From positions 1,470,001 through 1,490,000 of the forward strand of contig CM022666.1 in assembly GCA_012295275.1 (NCBI GenBank): a stretch of DNA of 20,000 nt, in the 5' to 3' direction. Below the pieces are notes generated by a model. That model saw only the letters and a list, made by a program, of their open reading frames with translations. It did not search any database and was not told the origin of the DNA. Positions 19,352 through 20,000 of this stretch are shown here, in pieces; the first letter of the stretch is position 1; each line of letters opens with the position of its first letter. The translations under genes were made by a program, and so were the position numbers. Source of the DNA: Chrysomallon squamiferum. Taxonomy: Eukaryota; Mollusca; Gastropoda; Neomphalida; Peltospiridae.

Positions 19352-20000
19352 GCCCCGTGTTCTCCGAAATTGAGAGAGATCGGAAACAGGTACAAACTGG
19401 CTCAAAACATATTCCAACACCTGTCGTTCTACGCGCATCTTTTGTAATTTCCTGCCGCTTACATCAAAAACAAAGACGATCGTGTATGAACTGCACGGAG
19501 CCAAGATTATATCAATAAGCGAAGAGTGACAGAGTTTCTTTGTTGTCAGAACAAAACGAACATATCGGAGCCTTCTGGCTTTAAAACAAGAAGAAGAAGA
19601 AAAAAATGTTGGAATCTTGCATTATTACTAATGGACGTTTATCAGAAATAGTGCATATACACCAAGGACTTAGTAAGTTTGTTTTATGTGTAAATAACCA
19701 TTACCTGTCTTAGGAACGCACAAATGTAAATAAACAGGTGTGGTATTTTCATTTGAAAGCTTTTTTTCTTATTTCTTTCTTTTTTTTTTTTCTCTTTCTG
19801 TCATGTTTATATTCCCACTTTCCTCATCATCCCATAAAAGAAAAAAAAAGAAGAAAAAAAAAAGAAAAGATTGAGACATCGGTAAAAGCCGTAAAGAACC
19901 ACAAAGCATCAACAATATGGTGTATCTGCTCTTTCGGGTAGTCACGTAAGACGTATTGTATTATACAACAATGTGCCAGGGTAAATAATCTACATAAAAA
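19352..20000. other. Non-coding end of the window
   Basis: Repeat-free sequence to about 19580 gives no convincing exon. It is followed by an AAG run (19590-19604), a T-run (19781-19791) and an A/AAG-rich stretch (19838-19868). No gene is supported up to the window edge. Confidence 0.5.

Noticed and set aside
19292-19504. 70-codon minus-strand frame reading into poly-Gly
   Set aside because: It has no ATG at its start (TTG), runs into the C-run, and has several in-frame GT sites but no supported exon.

Overview
The window looks like nuclear DNA of an animal, probably a mollusc. It is AT-rich, almost empty of coding sequence and packed with microsatellites: seven (TC/GA)n loci with runs of roughly 70-100 bases, many (ATT)n, (ATC)n, (TAC)n and (AAAT)n blocks, and numerous A or T homopolymers. 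The only clear coding segments are short exons with eukaryotic splice sites, and there is no bacterial-style operon, Shine-Dalgarno pattern or dense coding. The mollusc assignment rests on the overall repeat style and one copy of a short motif (757-770) that I remember as common in molluscan DNA; it is not proven.

Layout. 1-1027: repeats and the likely 3' flank of a minus-strand gene. 1028-3583: two minus-strand exons with matching phase-1 junctions around a 2.25 kb repeat-filled intron. Read from a well-placed ATG they give a protein of about 99 residues whose layout resembles an intracellular cystatin (stefin), although the inhibitory motif is altered. 3.6-10.1 kb: intergenic or intronic DNA dominated by simple repeats, with an unusual nested palindrome built from complementary microsatellites (5381-5618), a weak 84-codon ORF (6275-6529), a CpG-richer patch (7540-7800) and a tandem duplication carrying (GA)n tracts (8886-9190). 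10129-10380: a decayed fragment resembling the C-terminal part of a non-LTR retrotransposon protein. 11.4-11.8 kb: a (TC)n locus enclosing a 27-base minisatellite. 12-15 kb: A-tracts and trinucleotide mosaics. 15341-15680: a strongly diverged 23-base minisatellite. 16231-16300: a tRNA-like, SINE-like remnant on the minus strand. 16995-17095: a candidate minus-strand terminal exon with a strong acceptor and a CaaX-like C-terminus. 17.1-20 kb: further repeats with no recognisable gene.

There is no visible multi-gene system. The best leads are the cystatin-like gene, the palindrome of complementary microsatellites, the alternating-orientation (GA)n/(TC)n tracts and the 23-base degenerate repeat. 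Most long open frames in this DNA are translations of microsatellites (poly-Ser/Leu, poly-Ile, poly-Tyr, poly-Phe) and are not reported as genes.
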